Positions 1 through 8,450 of a stretch of 41,810 nt of DNA are shown in pieces (the first letter of the stretch is position 1; each line of letters begins with the position of its first letter). Source of the stretch: Pelagibacteraceae bacterium (GTDB lineage Bacteria; Pseudomonadota; Alphaproteobacteria; Pelagibacterales; Pelagibacteraceae); assembly GCA_002684895.1 (NCBI GenBank), contig NYVZ01000030.1:1-41810 (forward strand), read 5' to 3'. The position numbers and the translations under genes were made by a program. The notes beneath the pieces were generated by a model. That model searched no databases, was not told the DNA's origin, and worked only from the letters and a program-made list of their open reading frames with translations.

Positions 1-1
1 A

Positions 2-205
2 AGTGAAAAATATAAAAATATTTTTTTAACCGAAAATGGCCAAAGCCTGGCAAAAAAATCGAATGCAAGACATGAGATACTTTATAAATTTTTAACTAAA
101 CTTGGCGTACCAAATAAAATAGCTGAGATTGACTCAGAGGGAATGGAGCATCATGTTAGTACTGAGACTCTCAGTTTAATGAAAAAATTTAATAACTCTA
201 ATTAA
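2..205 (+). CDS. MntR/DtxR-like metal-dependent transcriptional regulator, C-terminal part (5' truncated by window edge)
   Basis: Open frame from position 2 to TAA 203-205: SEKYKNIFLTENGQSLAKKSNARHEILYKFLTKLGVPNKIAEIDSEGMEHHVSTETLSLMKKFNNSN. The RHEILxxFL..LGV...A..D(S/A)EG(M/I)EHHVS pattern is typical of MntR-type regulators. Confidence 0.75.
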   Translation, partial: SEKYKNIFLTENGQSLAKKSNARHEILYKFLTKLGVPNKIAEIDSEGMEHHVSTETLSLMKKFNNSN

Positions 206-1212
206 CTACGCTGTACTGATAGCCAAACCATTTTATTAACCCACCTGCTGCAGGCATTGTACAATTTATCCTTCCACGCCTTTTTTTAAACGGCAAATCA
301 AATATTAATTCAACTTTACTTGTGTTTATAAAATTTAATTTTGTGCTCCTCCAGCTTCCACCTGAATTATCAAAACAATTAATACTTTTCACATTTTCAT
401 TAAATTCTAATTTCATATTTGTAGGATTATTTTTTGAATTCAAAAGAATAATTTTTGGTTCATATGATTTTAAATTAAAAGCCCTTGATCTTAGGATATT
501 TTTAAATCGTTTAGGCTTTCCATAGTTTTCATTTAAACTAAATCTTGGAAGATAATAAATATTTTCATTTTGACTTATGACTCCTGAGTGCTGACCGAAA
601 ATAATTTTATATTTAAATTTTTTAATAAGTTCTATTAAATCAGAACTTGTTTCGCCAAAAGTATGTGCGTATAAATCTGGAATAAATTTTAATTCTTTTA
701 GATAATTCTTATGCGAAATTTCTATGTCCTTTTTTACTTCACTGATTTTCATATCAACGAAGTACTCATGACTCCATGAGTGTCCTCCAATAGTTACCAA
801 GCCAGAGTCTTTTAATTCTCTTATTTGCTCCCAGGTCATATAATTTGGGTGATTGTTATTTATTTCTCTTGTATTAACAAAAATAATGAAAGGTATTTTT
901 TTTTTCTTTTAATATTGGCCAAGCATTTTGATAAAAGCTTTTAAAAGAGTCATCAACAGTAAGTAAAATATACCTTTCGGTAAATTCTTCTCCACCTAAA
1001 ATTTTTTTTTTAAATTTTGAGGGTTCAATAAATTTTAATCCGCTTTCCTCTATAGCTTTTAAGTGCTGTTTAAACATTTCAACCGAAACATTTGTGCTTG
1101 GGTATTTTCCCTCACCTACCCGGTGATACATGAGGGAAATAACACCAAGTTCATCTGAGATCGATTGAAAAGAATACAGTAAAAGAAATAAGAATATGAA
1201 TAATTTTTTCAT
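198..1212 (-). pseudogene. Polysaccharide deacetylase family protein, interrupted by a frameshift at an A10 tract (coding strand)
   Basis: ORFs 874..1212 (signal peptide, MYHRVGEG, LLTVDDSF) and 198..839 (GGHSWSHEYF, TFGE) are the N and C parts of one NodB-like enzyme. Deleting one A from the A10 run (896-905) gives continuous KEKKIPFIIFVNTREINNNHPNYMTWEQ. Confidence 0.8.
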
Positions 1213-1874
1213 TTTGTTAACTTGTAATTTTTAAGCTTATAATCCCATTTACCTTTTTTTTGAAGAACTTGACGTACTATCATTTTACTCTTTTCATCAA
1301 ACCATACTAGCGTATTAAGTTTGTTCCCTTTTATACTATACGCAGATGTATCAAATAATTGGTTCATAATTTTAAGTTTTTCTCTCTTAATAAATTTAAC
1401 TTTTTGGTCGAGCACTCTGCAAGTGATGCCTGATACCTGTTTTGAAACCATCAAAATCTCATGATTCCAATACGACGATATTCTAAAAGGTTTTTCAATG
1501 AATCCTTTGTAATTTGTCCCGTTAATTTTATATTTTGAGCTGTGCAGTCTAATCTTGCAAAATTTAAGCTTTCCATTGTCACTAGTTTTTGAGTCAAAGG
1601 CTACAAGCTGTCCTAATGAATTATATTTTTCAATTCCATTAGACTCGTATTTGTAAAAATTTATACCAAATTTTTTAAGGCTAAATTTGATATTATTTGT
1701 TACTATCAAATTACTATCTTCTAACCATTTAAAAGAAATATGATGATAACCTACGTAATTTCCATTTCTATAAATATCAAAATTAAGATTTTGTAAATTG
1801 GTGTGGTGCGCAACATGCGCCGAACTTGGGAATGTTTTTAAAAATATTAATAATAATAGAATATATTTTTTCAT
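1209..1874 (-). CDS. DUF6134-like secreted hypothetical protein
   Basis: 221-aa ORF with signal peptide. Start overlaps the end of the downstream deacetylase context, suggesting an operon. Confidence 0.6.
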   Translation of the reverse strand: MKKYILLLLIFLKTFPSSAHVAHHTNLQNLNFDIYRNGNYVGYHHISFKWLEDSNLIVTNNIKFSLKKFGINFYKYESNGIEKYNSLGQLVAFDSKTSDNGKLKFCKIRLHSSKYKINGTNYKGFIEKPFRISSYWNHEILMVSKQVSGITCRVLDQKVKFIKREKLKIMNQLFDTSAYSIKGNKLNTLVWFDEKSKMIVRQVLQKKGKWDYKLKNYKLTK

Positions 1875-1966
1875 ATTGTGTCGTTTATCTTGTATTGAAA
1901 AAGCAACAAAGTAAAAGGTTTTTACACTTATGCAATTAAGTATTTAGTTTAAACTATTTTAACTTA

Positions 1967-2254
1967 TTATTTTTTTGGATCTGTTTTAGGAGCAGGTTTC
2001 TTGGGAGTTTCGCCTACCCTTTGTCTCAAATATTTTCCAACATTTCCTCTATTGTAAGTGAATAAATAAGGGTCTTGCCTTACTAATCCTGCACAATAAG
2101 CTGTCAAATCATCTGTTGGAATTCCGTTCGCCTTAATATCTTTTTTACAATTATTTAAATATCTTACATCTCTGTATTGCTCTTCAACTTGAAGTCCAAG
2201 AAATAGTGATAAGACTAATGCTATGATAAATAATAAAATATTTGTGCCTCTCAT
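1967..2254 (-). CDS. Hypothetical membrane-anchored protein
   Basis: ORF track 1967..2293 uses a TTG start. Internal ATG at 2254 gives MRGTNILLFIIALVLSLFLGLQVEEQYRD..., a clean N-terminal TM segment. Confidence 0.6.
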   Translation of the reverse strand: MRGTNILLFIIALVLSLFLGLQVEEQYRDVRYLNNCKKDIKANGIPTDDLTAYCAGLVRQDPYLFTYNRGNVGKYLRQRVGETPKKPAPKTDPKK

Positions 2255-2296
2255 GATTATTTTGTTCGTAGATGGTATTGTGATCTGAGTCAAATT

Positions 2297-2322
2297 AATT
2301 GGGGTGAAAAATCACCCCAATT
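2297..2322. terminator. Perfect 11-bp stem hairpin between the 48-aa ORF and the gene at 1967..2254
   Basis: aattggggtga-aaaa-tcaccccaatt; 11-bp stem, 4-nt loop, AT-rich flanks. Confidence 0.65.
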
Positions 2323-2334
2323 TAAAATCTATAA

Positions 2335-2481
2335 TCAAATACCTTTTTGATTTGGATTGATTACGTTATCCTTCGCTCGTGGACGACTATTGCGCTCACG
2401 GAATGTTTTACGAATTTGACGTAAGGCATTTGCGCCAGTGTTGCTTACTTTACGCAACAATTGAAAATCCTTATAAAACAT
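2335..2481 (-). CDS. Small basic protein, 48 aa (not in ORF track)
   Basis: MFYKDFQLLRKVSNTGANALRQIRKTFRERNSRPRAKDNVINPNQKGI; strong SD (ggagg) upstream of ATG, terminator-like hairpin downstream, locally higher GC than neighbours. Confidence 0.6.
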   Translation of the reverse strand: MFYKDFQLLRKVSNTGANALRQIRKTFRERNSRPRAKDNVINPNQKGI

Positions 2482-2514
2482 AGATCCTCCATATTATAAT
2501 TGTTACGCCTTTTA

Positions 2515-2592
2515 ACTCATGGCTATGAGTCACTTTTTAACCATGTGATATGGTTTATTATAATGCATATCAGCTATGCATTATATGCATAT
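2515..2592. promoter_or_regulatory. Cluster of palindromes in a divergent promoter region
   Basis: ACTCAT-ggct-ATGAGT (2515-2530), AACCAT-gtgat-ATGGTT (2539-2555), TATAATGCATA-tcagc-TATGCATTATA (2559-2585), ATATGCATAT (2583-2592). Confidence 0.55.
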
Positions 2593-2658
2593 ATTATTTT
2601 TGTATCTTTTTTTCAAGTAAAAAAAAGGGTATCTTTATAGAAATTTTAGGAAAAAATT

Positions 2659-3210
2659 ATGAGTCACTGTGAAAAAGTAGATGGAATGCAAATACCTGAC
2701 AAAGAAACAGAAGGTTATGTGTTTAATCATATGATGTTAAGAATTAAAGATCCAATAAAATCTCTAGATTTTTACTCAAAAATTATGGGAATGCGTATGG
2801 TAAAAAAAATAGATTTTCCATCAATGAAGTTTTCATTATATTTCCTGGGAAATCTCACAGATGATGAAGTTAAAACAGCCCCTCAAGATAGTTATGACAG
2901 AACTGTATGGGCTTTTAGACAAAAAGGTCTTTTAGAGCTTACGCATAACTGGGGTTCAGAAAATGATGACTCAGTAAAATTCCATGACGGAAACTCTGAA
3001 CCAAAGGGATTTGGTCATCTATGCTTTTCTGTTCCGGATGTTTACGCTGCTTGTAAAAGGTTTGAGGCATATAAAATGGAGTTCATAAAAAAACCTGATG
3101 ATGGATCAATGAAACCTCTGGCTTTTGTAAAAGACCCCGATGGTTATTGGATTGAGATAATCGAAGCAAAAGCTACGGCTAATATAGCTAAAGAATTAGG
3201 AAAAATTTAG
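2659..3210 (+). CDS. gloA: Lactoylglutathione lyase (glyoxalase I)
   Basis: NHMMLRIKDPIKSLDFYSKIMGM, ELTHNWG, GFGHLCFSVPDV, AFVKDPDGYWIEII motifs. Confidence 0.93.
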   Translation: MSHCEKVDGMQIPDKETEGYVFNHMMLRIKDPIKSLDFYSKIMGMRMVKKIDFPSMKFSLYFLGNLTDDEVKTAPQDSYDRTVWAFRQKGLLELTHNWGSENDDSVKFHDGNSEPKGFGHLCFSVPDVYAACKRFEAYKMEFIKKPDDGSMKPLAFVKDPDGYWIEIIEAKATANIAKELGKI

Positions 3211-3300
3211 TTCAACCTTTAAGAGTATTTAAAAAAATACTTTATCTGTTTAATAAATTTGTTATTATCCACTTAAAATCGTAGTTATTAAGATCAAAAA

Positions 3301-3321
3301 TAACTAATTGCAAATTAGTTA
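3301..3321. other. 9-bp perfect inverted repeat with 3-nt loop
   Basis: taactaatt-gca-aattagtta. Confidence 0.5.
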
Positions 3322-3445
3322 GCAGAATATCTTTTTTGTAACTAAAAAAATTTCATCAATATAGTTTTTTTTATTTTAGATTTAAAAGTAATTCTTTGAC
3401 GATAAATGCTTTTTTGTGTTAGGTTTATTAATAGTAAAAGTAAAT

Positions 3446-3497
3446 TTTAAAACAGGGGATTTGTAAAATTTATATTTTTAATATCCTGTGTTTTAAA
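3446..3497 (+). promoter_or_regulatory. Imperfect long hairpin in the leader of the GMC oxidoreductase operon
   Basis: tttaaaacaggggat ... atatcctgtgttttaaa; arms complementary apart from one mismatch and one G-U, ending about 18 nt before the ATG at 3515. Confidence 0.45.
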
Positions 3498-3514
3498 CAA
3501 AACGAAAGGGAAGA

Positions 3515-4087
3515 ATGACTATTACAAGAAGAAATCTTCTACTAGGTGCAGCATCTACAATTGCATACCTTCAACTAGGTACAATGCAGACAAAGTCAGA
3601 TATTAAAATTGCATCAAAAGCGGGAGATCAAAAAATGGTAGCATCGATGTGTAGAGCTTTATATCCTCACAAACGTTTTCCTGAAAACATTTATATGGAT
3701 GTCGCAGCGGGTGCTATTAAAAAAGGAAATGCTGATACTGGATCAAAAATTATGTTTCGAGCTGGCTTAGATGGTTTACAAGCTAAAAAGTTTGATAAGC
3801 TAAGCTTTAGGAAGCAAACCAAGTATCTAAAATCAATCGAGGGATCTGCCTTCTTTGGGTTAATAAGAGGTCACACGACTGTTGCATTGTACGATCATAA
3901 ACAAGTTTGGAAAATTCTTGGTTATGAAGGAGAAAGCTTCAGCAAAGGTGGTTATAAGGATGGTCAGTACAATAGTTTAGACTGGTTACCGAATCCTAGA
4001 ATTAAAGAACACCCTGAGCTTCAGGCTTTTTTAAATGACAGTTCTTCGGTTAAGTATGCATCAAGTAAAATAATTAAATCTAATTAA
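3515..4087 (+). CDS. Gluconate 2-dehydrogenase subunit 3-like protein with Tat-like signal
   Basis: MTITRRNLLLGAAS (twin Arg) N-terminus; immediately upstream of a GMC-type oxidoreductase; length and composition fit the small subunit. Confidence 0.75.
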   Translation: MTITRRNLLLGAASTIAYLQLGTMQTKSDIKIASKAGDQKMVASMCRALYPHKRFPENIYMDVAAGAIKKGNADTGSKIMFRAGLDGLQAKKFDKLSFRKQTKYLKSIEGSAFFGLIRGHTTVALYDHKQVWKILGYEGESFSKGGYKDGQYNSLDWLPNPRIKEHPELQAFLNDSSSVKYASSKIIKSN

Positions 4088-4101
4088 AAGGGGATAGGGT
4101 T

Positions 4102-5664
4102 ATGAAAATTGACAAAAAAGAAAAGGCAGTCGTTGTAATTGGTACCGGTCCTGGTGGTGCAACTGTTGCTTACGAGTTAACGAAACGTGGTATTCCAGTA
4201 GTTTCACTTGAAGCTGGCCCACGTATAATGAAAGAAGACTATAAAAACGATGAATGGCCAGCATTTAGCCAAATGGCTTGGTTAGACAAAAGAACAATGA
4301 CAGGAAATGCCAGAGTAGTAAAAGATTTTAATGGCTTACCTACCTGGCTTGTTAAAGCTGTTGGCGGTACTGCAACACATTGGGCTGGCGCAACACCACG
4401 TTTTTTAGATTACGAATGGAAAACTAAGTCGACCTATGGGAATGTTAAAGGTGCTTCTCTTCTAGATTGGCCAGTTGATGGCAAATCAATGAAGCCTTAT
4501 TATGTTAAAGCTGAAGATGCCATAGGATCAACTCACAGAGGAGGAAGACCTCCATTACCAGCAAACAACAATTATAAAGTTTTTGCTGAGGGAGCAAAAA
4601 GAAATGGTTACAAGTTCTATGCTACTGGACCTTATGGAACTAATGCCGCTCCTTATGATGGTAGACCTGGATCTGTACAAGATGGCTTTAACTTTCAGGG
4701 TGATAAAAATGGCTCTAAATGGAACCCAAATGTAAGGGAAATACCGAGAGCATTAAAAACTGGCAAGTTAGACCTTAGGCCAAACTCACAAGCAGTTCAA
4801 ATCACACATGACAGAAATGGTAAAGTTGATGGTGTCTTATATATTGATACTAAGACCAAAGCTCTTCACAGACAAGAAGCAAAAGTTGTTTGTGTAGCAG
4901 GAAATTCAATTGAAACACCAAGACTATTTCTGATGAGTGCATCATCTATGTTTCCAAATGGTTTAGCAAATAGCTCTGACCAGGTAGGTAGAAACTACAT
5001 GAGACATTTGACTGGTTCTGTTTACGCAAGATTTGACAAACCCGTTAATTTTTATCGTGGAGAAACTATGGCTGGTTTTTTAGCAGATGAAGTTAAAAAT
5101 AATCCAAAAAGAGGTTTTGTTGGAGGGTATTATTTAGAAACTCTTGCATTGGGACCTTCTTTTATGGGAGCATTTTTAGAACCAGGTGGTTGGGGCAAAA
5201 AATTTGCTGATATGATGGATGGATACCGAAATCTAGCTGGTATGTGGATTGTTGGTGAAGATATGCCTCAAGCAAATAATAGAATAACATTAGGTTCTGC
5301 GAAAGATGCATTTGGTCTTCCAGCTCCAAATGTTCATTTTGATGACCATCCAAATGATACAGCTATGAGAAATCACGCTTACAACGTTGGAGAAAAAATC
5401 TATAAATCTGTTGGGGCTAAACAAACTTGGAGAACAACTCCTTACCCGCATACTCACAATTTAGGAACAATGAGAATGAGTGCGAAAAAGAAAGATGGAG
5501 TTACGAACAAGTGGGGAAGATGTCATGACATTAAAAATCTTTTTGTGTCAGATGGATCAGTAATGACTACTGGTGCAGCATGTAACCCAACTTTAACAAT
5601 TGTAGCTTTGGCGATCCGTCAAGGTGAGTATCTAGCGGATCAGCTTAAAAAAGGTAAAATTTAA
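4102..5664 (+). CDS. GMC family FAD-dependent oxidoreductase (gluconate/sugar dehydrogenase large-subunit type)
   Basis: VVVIGTGPGGATVAYEL dinucleotide-binding motif; GGTATHWAGATPRF; C-terminal HNLGTMRMS..., LFVSDGSVMTTGAACNPTLTIVALAIR. Confidence 0.92.
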   Translation: MKIDKKEKAVVVIGTGPGGATVAYELTKRGIPVVSLEAGPRIMKEDYKNDEWPAFSQMAWLDKRTMTGNARVVKDFNGLPTWLVKAVGGTATHWAGATPRFLDYEWKTKSTYGNVKGASLLDWPVDGKSMKPYYVKAEDAIGSTHRGGRPPLPANNNYKVFAEGAKRNGYKFYATGPYGTNAAPYDGRPGSVQDGFNFQGDKNGSKWNPNVREIPRALKTGKLDLRPNSQAVQITHDRNGKVDGVLYIDTKTKALHRQEAKVVCVAGNSIETPRLFLMSASSMFPNGLANSSDQVGRNYMRHLTGSVYARFDKPVNFYRGETMAGFLADEVKNNPKRGFVGGYYLETLALGPSFMGAFLEPGGWGKKFADMMDGYRNLAGMWIVGEDMPQANNRITLGSAKDAFGLPAPNVHFDDHPNDTAMRNHAYNVGEKIYKSVGAKQTWRTTPYPHTHNLGTMRMSAKKKDGVTNKWGRCHDIKNLFVSDGSVMTTGAACNPTLTIVALAIRQGEYLADQLKKGKI

Positions 5665-5682
5665 TTATTAAGTAATCTACTA

Positions 5683-5714
5683 AAAAAAGGCCCCGGAACC
5701 ACGGGGCCTTTTTT
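5683..5714. terminator. Strong, probably bidirectional Rho-independent terminator
   Basis: aaaaaa-ggccccg-gaacca-cggggcc-tttttt. Confidence 0.93.
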
Positions 5715-5771
5715 ATTATAAAATGAGGAAAAATTCTGAAAAATATCCTTACAAACCTAAACAATAAAAAA

Positions 5772-6107
5772 ATGTTTTTTATTTTTAAAGTTCTCCTTTC
5801 TGCCTTGATAATAGCTGGAGCTAGCTGGTTGTCTGGAAAAAATCCAAAATTAGCAGGATTTATAATCGCATTACCTTTGGTAACTTTAATAGTGTTAATT
5901 TTTTCATATGTTGAGCATAAAAATGTGATCGCAACTATTACTTTTGCTAAAAGTATATTAGTTGGTGTAACTCTCAGTTATTTATTCTTTATACCTTTTT
6001 TTTTCGCTAAAAGTTTGAACATGAATTTTTGGGTAATTTATACAATTGGTCTGGTTTTGCTAATTTTGGCATACTTTATTCACAAATACATCGTTTCATT
6101 TTTTTAA
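5772..6107 (+). CDS. Small multi-span membrane protein (DUF3147-like)
   Basis: 111-aa ORF with about 4 predicted TM segments; KLAGFIIALPLVTLIVL. Confidence 0.55.
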   Translation: MFFIFKVLLSALIIAGASWLSGKNPKLAGFIIALPLVTLIVLIFSYVEHKNVIATITFAKSILVGVTLSYLFFIPFFFAKSLNMNFWVIYTIGLVLLILAYFIHKYIVSFF

Positions 6108-7330
6108 GCTATTTGCGATCTTTTTAAAGGACGTTCGTCAATTGGCAAATGCATCAGGGTCGCAAAAAAAGATAGTGCTATGGATAGATACCATGCATAA
6201 TCATAACTTCCGAAATTATCAAAAAAATATCCACCTAAATAAGCGCCAGAAAAAGATCCAAATTGATGACTTAAAAAAACAACACCACTTAACATAGCTA
6301 AATGTTTAGTACCAAAAACTTGAGCAACAATTCCGAATGTTGCCGGTATGGTTGCTAACCACAAAAAACCAAAGCATATTCCAAAAGCAATTGCTAACAT
6401 ATTAGAAGCAGGTAAAAATAGGAAGAGGATTATAGTTATTCCTCTTAAAAAATATAAACCACTTAATAATGTTTTTTTAGAGTATTTGTCAGCTAAAAAA
6501 CCCATCGTTAAAGTACCAAAAATATTAAATAAACCAATTAAAGATAAAATTGCTGCACCCGTCCACCCGTCTAAGCCTCTCTCAATAACGTACTTTGGTA
6601 CATGTGTTGCCACTAATGTAATTTGAAAACCACAAACAAAAAAGCCAGCCATTAAAAATAAATAGCTTTTGTATCCAAAAGCTTCTTTAATTGCCTGATA
6701 TAACGATTGTTTAACTTCAATATTATTCTGACTGAATTGATCAGCTTTAGGTTCTTTTAAAAATATTGATAAAACACTAGCTAGTAATAAAATTAAAACA
6801 AAAATATTTAATATTTTGCCCCAACTATAATAATTAAACAAAGTACTAGACATAATAGGATAAATAAACATTCCAACGCTGGCAAAAGCTGTGACTAAAC
6901 CTGCTGCTTTTGCTCTATTATGATTGGGAAAATGTTTTGCCACTGTTGGCACAATTATTGGAGCAGCTGCTCCACCTAAACCTATGCCTACTAGGATACC
7001 AAGATTTATTTGAAATAAAAATCCCTGACTATTCAAGTTGCCCAAAGAGTAAATACCGATAGCGTAAGTAACGAGTGCAATCATTACAACTTTATTAGAT
7101 CCATATTTATCGGCAATCATACCAAAAATTGTTGCAAAAATTCCCCACACTATAGCCTGCACCCCAATTGCAAGTCCAAAATATGTACTTGTAATATTTA
7201 AATCTGTTTCAAAAAACTGAAAAAATATACCATAAGTTTGACGAATCCCCATTGAAACAGAGACGACAAAGCACCCTATAATTAATGTGTAGAGTGCTAC
7301 TTTATTATTTATAAACTTAGTATTAATCAT
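6104..7330 (-). CDS. MFS transporter
   Basis: 12-TM hydrophobicity; GMIADKYGSNKVV and GFLADKYSKKTLL loop 2-3/8-9 motifs. Confidence 0.88.
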   Translation of the reverse strand: MINTKFINNKVALYTLIIGCFVVSVSMGIRQTYGIFFQFFETDLNITSTYFGLAIGVQAIVWGIFATIFGMIADKYGSNKVVMIALVTYAIGIYSLGNLNSQGFLFQINLGILVGIGLGGAAAPIIVPTVAKHFPNHNRAKAAGLVTAFASVGMFIYPIMSSTLFNYYSWGKILNIFVLILLLASVLSIFLKEPKADQFSQNNIEVKQSLYQAIKEAFGYKSYLFLMAGFFVCGFQITLVATHVPKYVIERGLDGWTGAAILSLIGLFNIFGTLTMGFLADKYSKKTLLSGLYFLRGITIILFLFLPASNMLAIAFGICFGFLWLATIPATFGIVAQVFGTKHLAMLSGVVFLSHQFGSFSGAYLGGYFFDNFGSYDYAWYLSIALSFFATLMHLPIDERPLKRSQIA

Positions 7331-8102
7331 TTAGAACTGACACTCTATCATTTAAGAATATTTGTCCAGCTGTTAATGGTTTTAAATAAATGCCAAAGTC
7401 GATATGATCATAAATTTGATTAAGTCTCTGTGGTAAATTGATATCTAAAACTTTTGATCGATATGGGAAATTAGTTGCTCTACATCTTGGTGTATTACAG
7501 AATACATCGAATACAACACTGCCAACTCTAATTTTCTTTTTGGCAAGTTCTAATTCTTTCATTGCAGGTAATCCATCAATAACAATATTTGCCCTGAAAC
7601 GTTCGTGATCAATTTTAAGACCCGATTTAGCTTCAAAATCTCTAAGGCTAGACAAATTAATCAAAGATACAACATTATCGTTAATCATATCAAAAAAGGG
7701 TGTTTTTAAATTATATAAAAAATATATTTCTTTATCCTTAAGTTCATTCTCGTTTTTTTTTATTTGAGATACTACTTTTTGAAGATTTAAAAAATTAAAA
7801 TCGTTAATGGTAACTAATTCCTTAGTTTCTTTAAAAATTTTAAGTTCATTTTTTTTAAACAAAATCCGGTAGTTATTTAATAAGGGGGTATTCTTTACAC
7901 TTAAATAACTTTGATTATTTCTCAAATATTGCTTATTTTGAAATTTTTCTGCATCGTCTTGATTTTTGTTTCTAACGAAAGCAAAAATTCTATCATTTTC
8001 AACTCCCCTGCCCTCAAGAATGTTCAACCTATCATCTTCAATAAAATTGAAGGATTTTACAGGTGAATAATAAAGTTTTTTTATTTGTATATTCTTGTTC
8101 AT
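7323..8102 (-). CDS. MOSC domain-containing protein
   Basis: IKKLYYSPVKSF N-term (MOSC_N) and RFRANIVIDGLPAMKELE..., CNTPRCRATN. Confidence 0.85.
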   Translation of the reverse strand: MNKNIQIKKLYYSPVKSFNFIEDDRLNILEGRGVENDRIFAFVRNKNQDDAEKFQNKQYLRNNQSYLSVKNTPLLNNYRILFKKNELKIFKETKELVTINDFNFLNLQKVVSQIKKNENELKDKEIYFLYNLKTPFFDMINDNVVSLINLSSLRDFEAKSGLKIDHERFRANIVIDGLPAMKELELAKKKIRVGSVVFDVFCNTPRCRATNFPYRSKVLDINLPQRLNQIYDHIDFGIYLKPLTAGQIFLNDRVSVLND

Positions 8103-8116
8103 TCTGATTTATTTAA

Positions 8117-8248
8117 ATGATGCCAGAACATATGAAAAATTACAACGAATCTATTTTTTCCAATCTTACCCAAGGGGAAATAATACAGATTGTGACAATT
8201 ACACTTATTTTAGTCTATCTGATATTCAATTATTTAAAAAAAAAATGA
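8117..8248 (+). CDS. Small single-TM protein, 43 aa (not in ORF track)
   Basis: MMPEHMKNYNESIFSNLTQGEIIQIVTITLILVYLIFNYLKKK; stop TGA 8246-8248 overlaps the next ATG (ATGA). Confidence 0.55.
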   Translation: MMPEHMKNYNESIFSNLTQGEIIQIVTITLILVYLIFNYLKKK

Positions 8249-8397
8249 TTAATTTTCGCTTCGTAAAAAAGCAAATTATTAAGTATAAAAAAGAAATCCT
8301 TTTCTCGGTTGCAATGGCTATGATTTGTTTTTCAATAGCTTTATGGGCTATAGGTGTGAATTTTATTAAATATCACAATATAATTGGTTCATATTAA
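8245..8397 (+). CDS. Small single-TM protein, 50 aa (corrected start of track ORF 8095..8397)
   Basis: MINFRFVKKQIIKYKKEILFSVAMAMICFSIALWAIGVNFIKYHNIIGSY; the upstream extension in the track is not membrane-like and competes with the better ORF at 8117. Confidence 0.55.
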   Translation: MINFRFVKKQIIKYKKEILFSVAMAMICFSIALWAIGVNFIKYHNIIGSY

Positions 8398-8409
8398 TAT
8401 TCTCAAAAC

Positions 8410-8450
8410 GCATACTTGGTATGTTGATAATATCGTTATTACCAATATGC
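8410..8450 (+). promoter_or_regulatory. Inverted repeat in the amt leader
   Basis: gcata(c)ttggt ... accaatatgc; 10-bp stem with one bulge, 20-nt AT-rich loop, 60 nt before the amt ATG. Confidence 0.45.

Noticed and set aside
322-525. Antisense ORF over the deacetylase gene
   Set aside because: Lies opposite a conserved enzyme frame; no independent support.
8095-8397. 100-aa ORF as listed in the track
   Set aside because: The first half is not membrane-like and conflicts with the better 8117..8248 frame; only the part from 8245 is retained.
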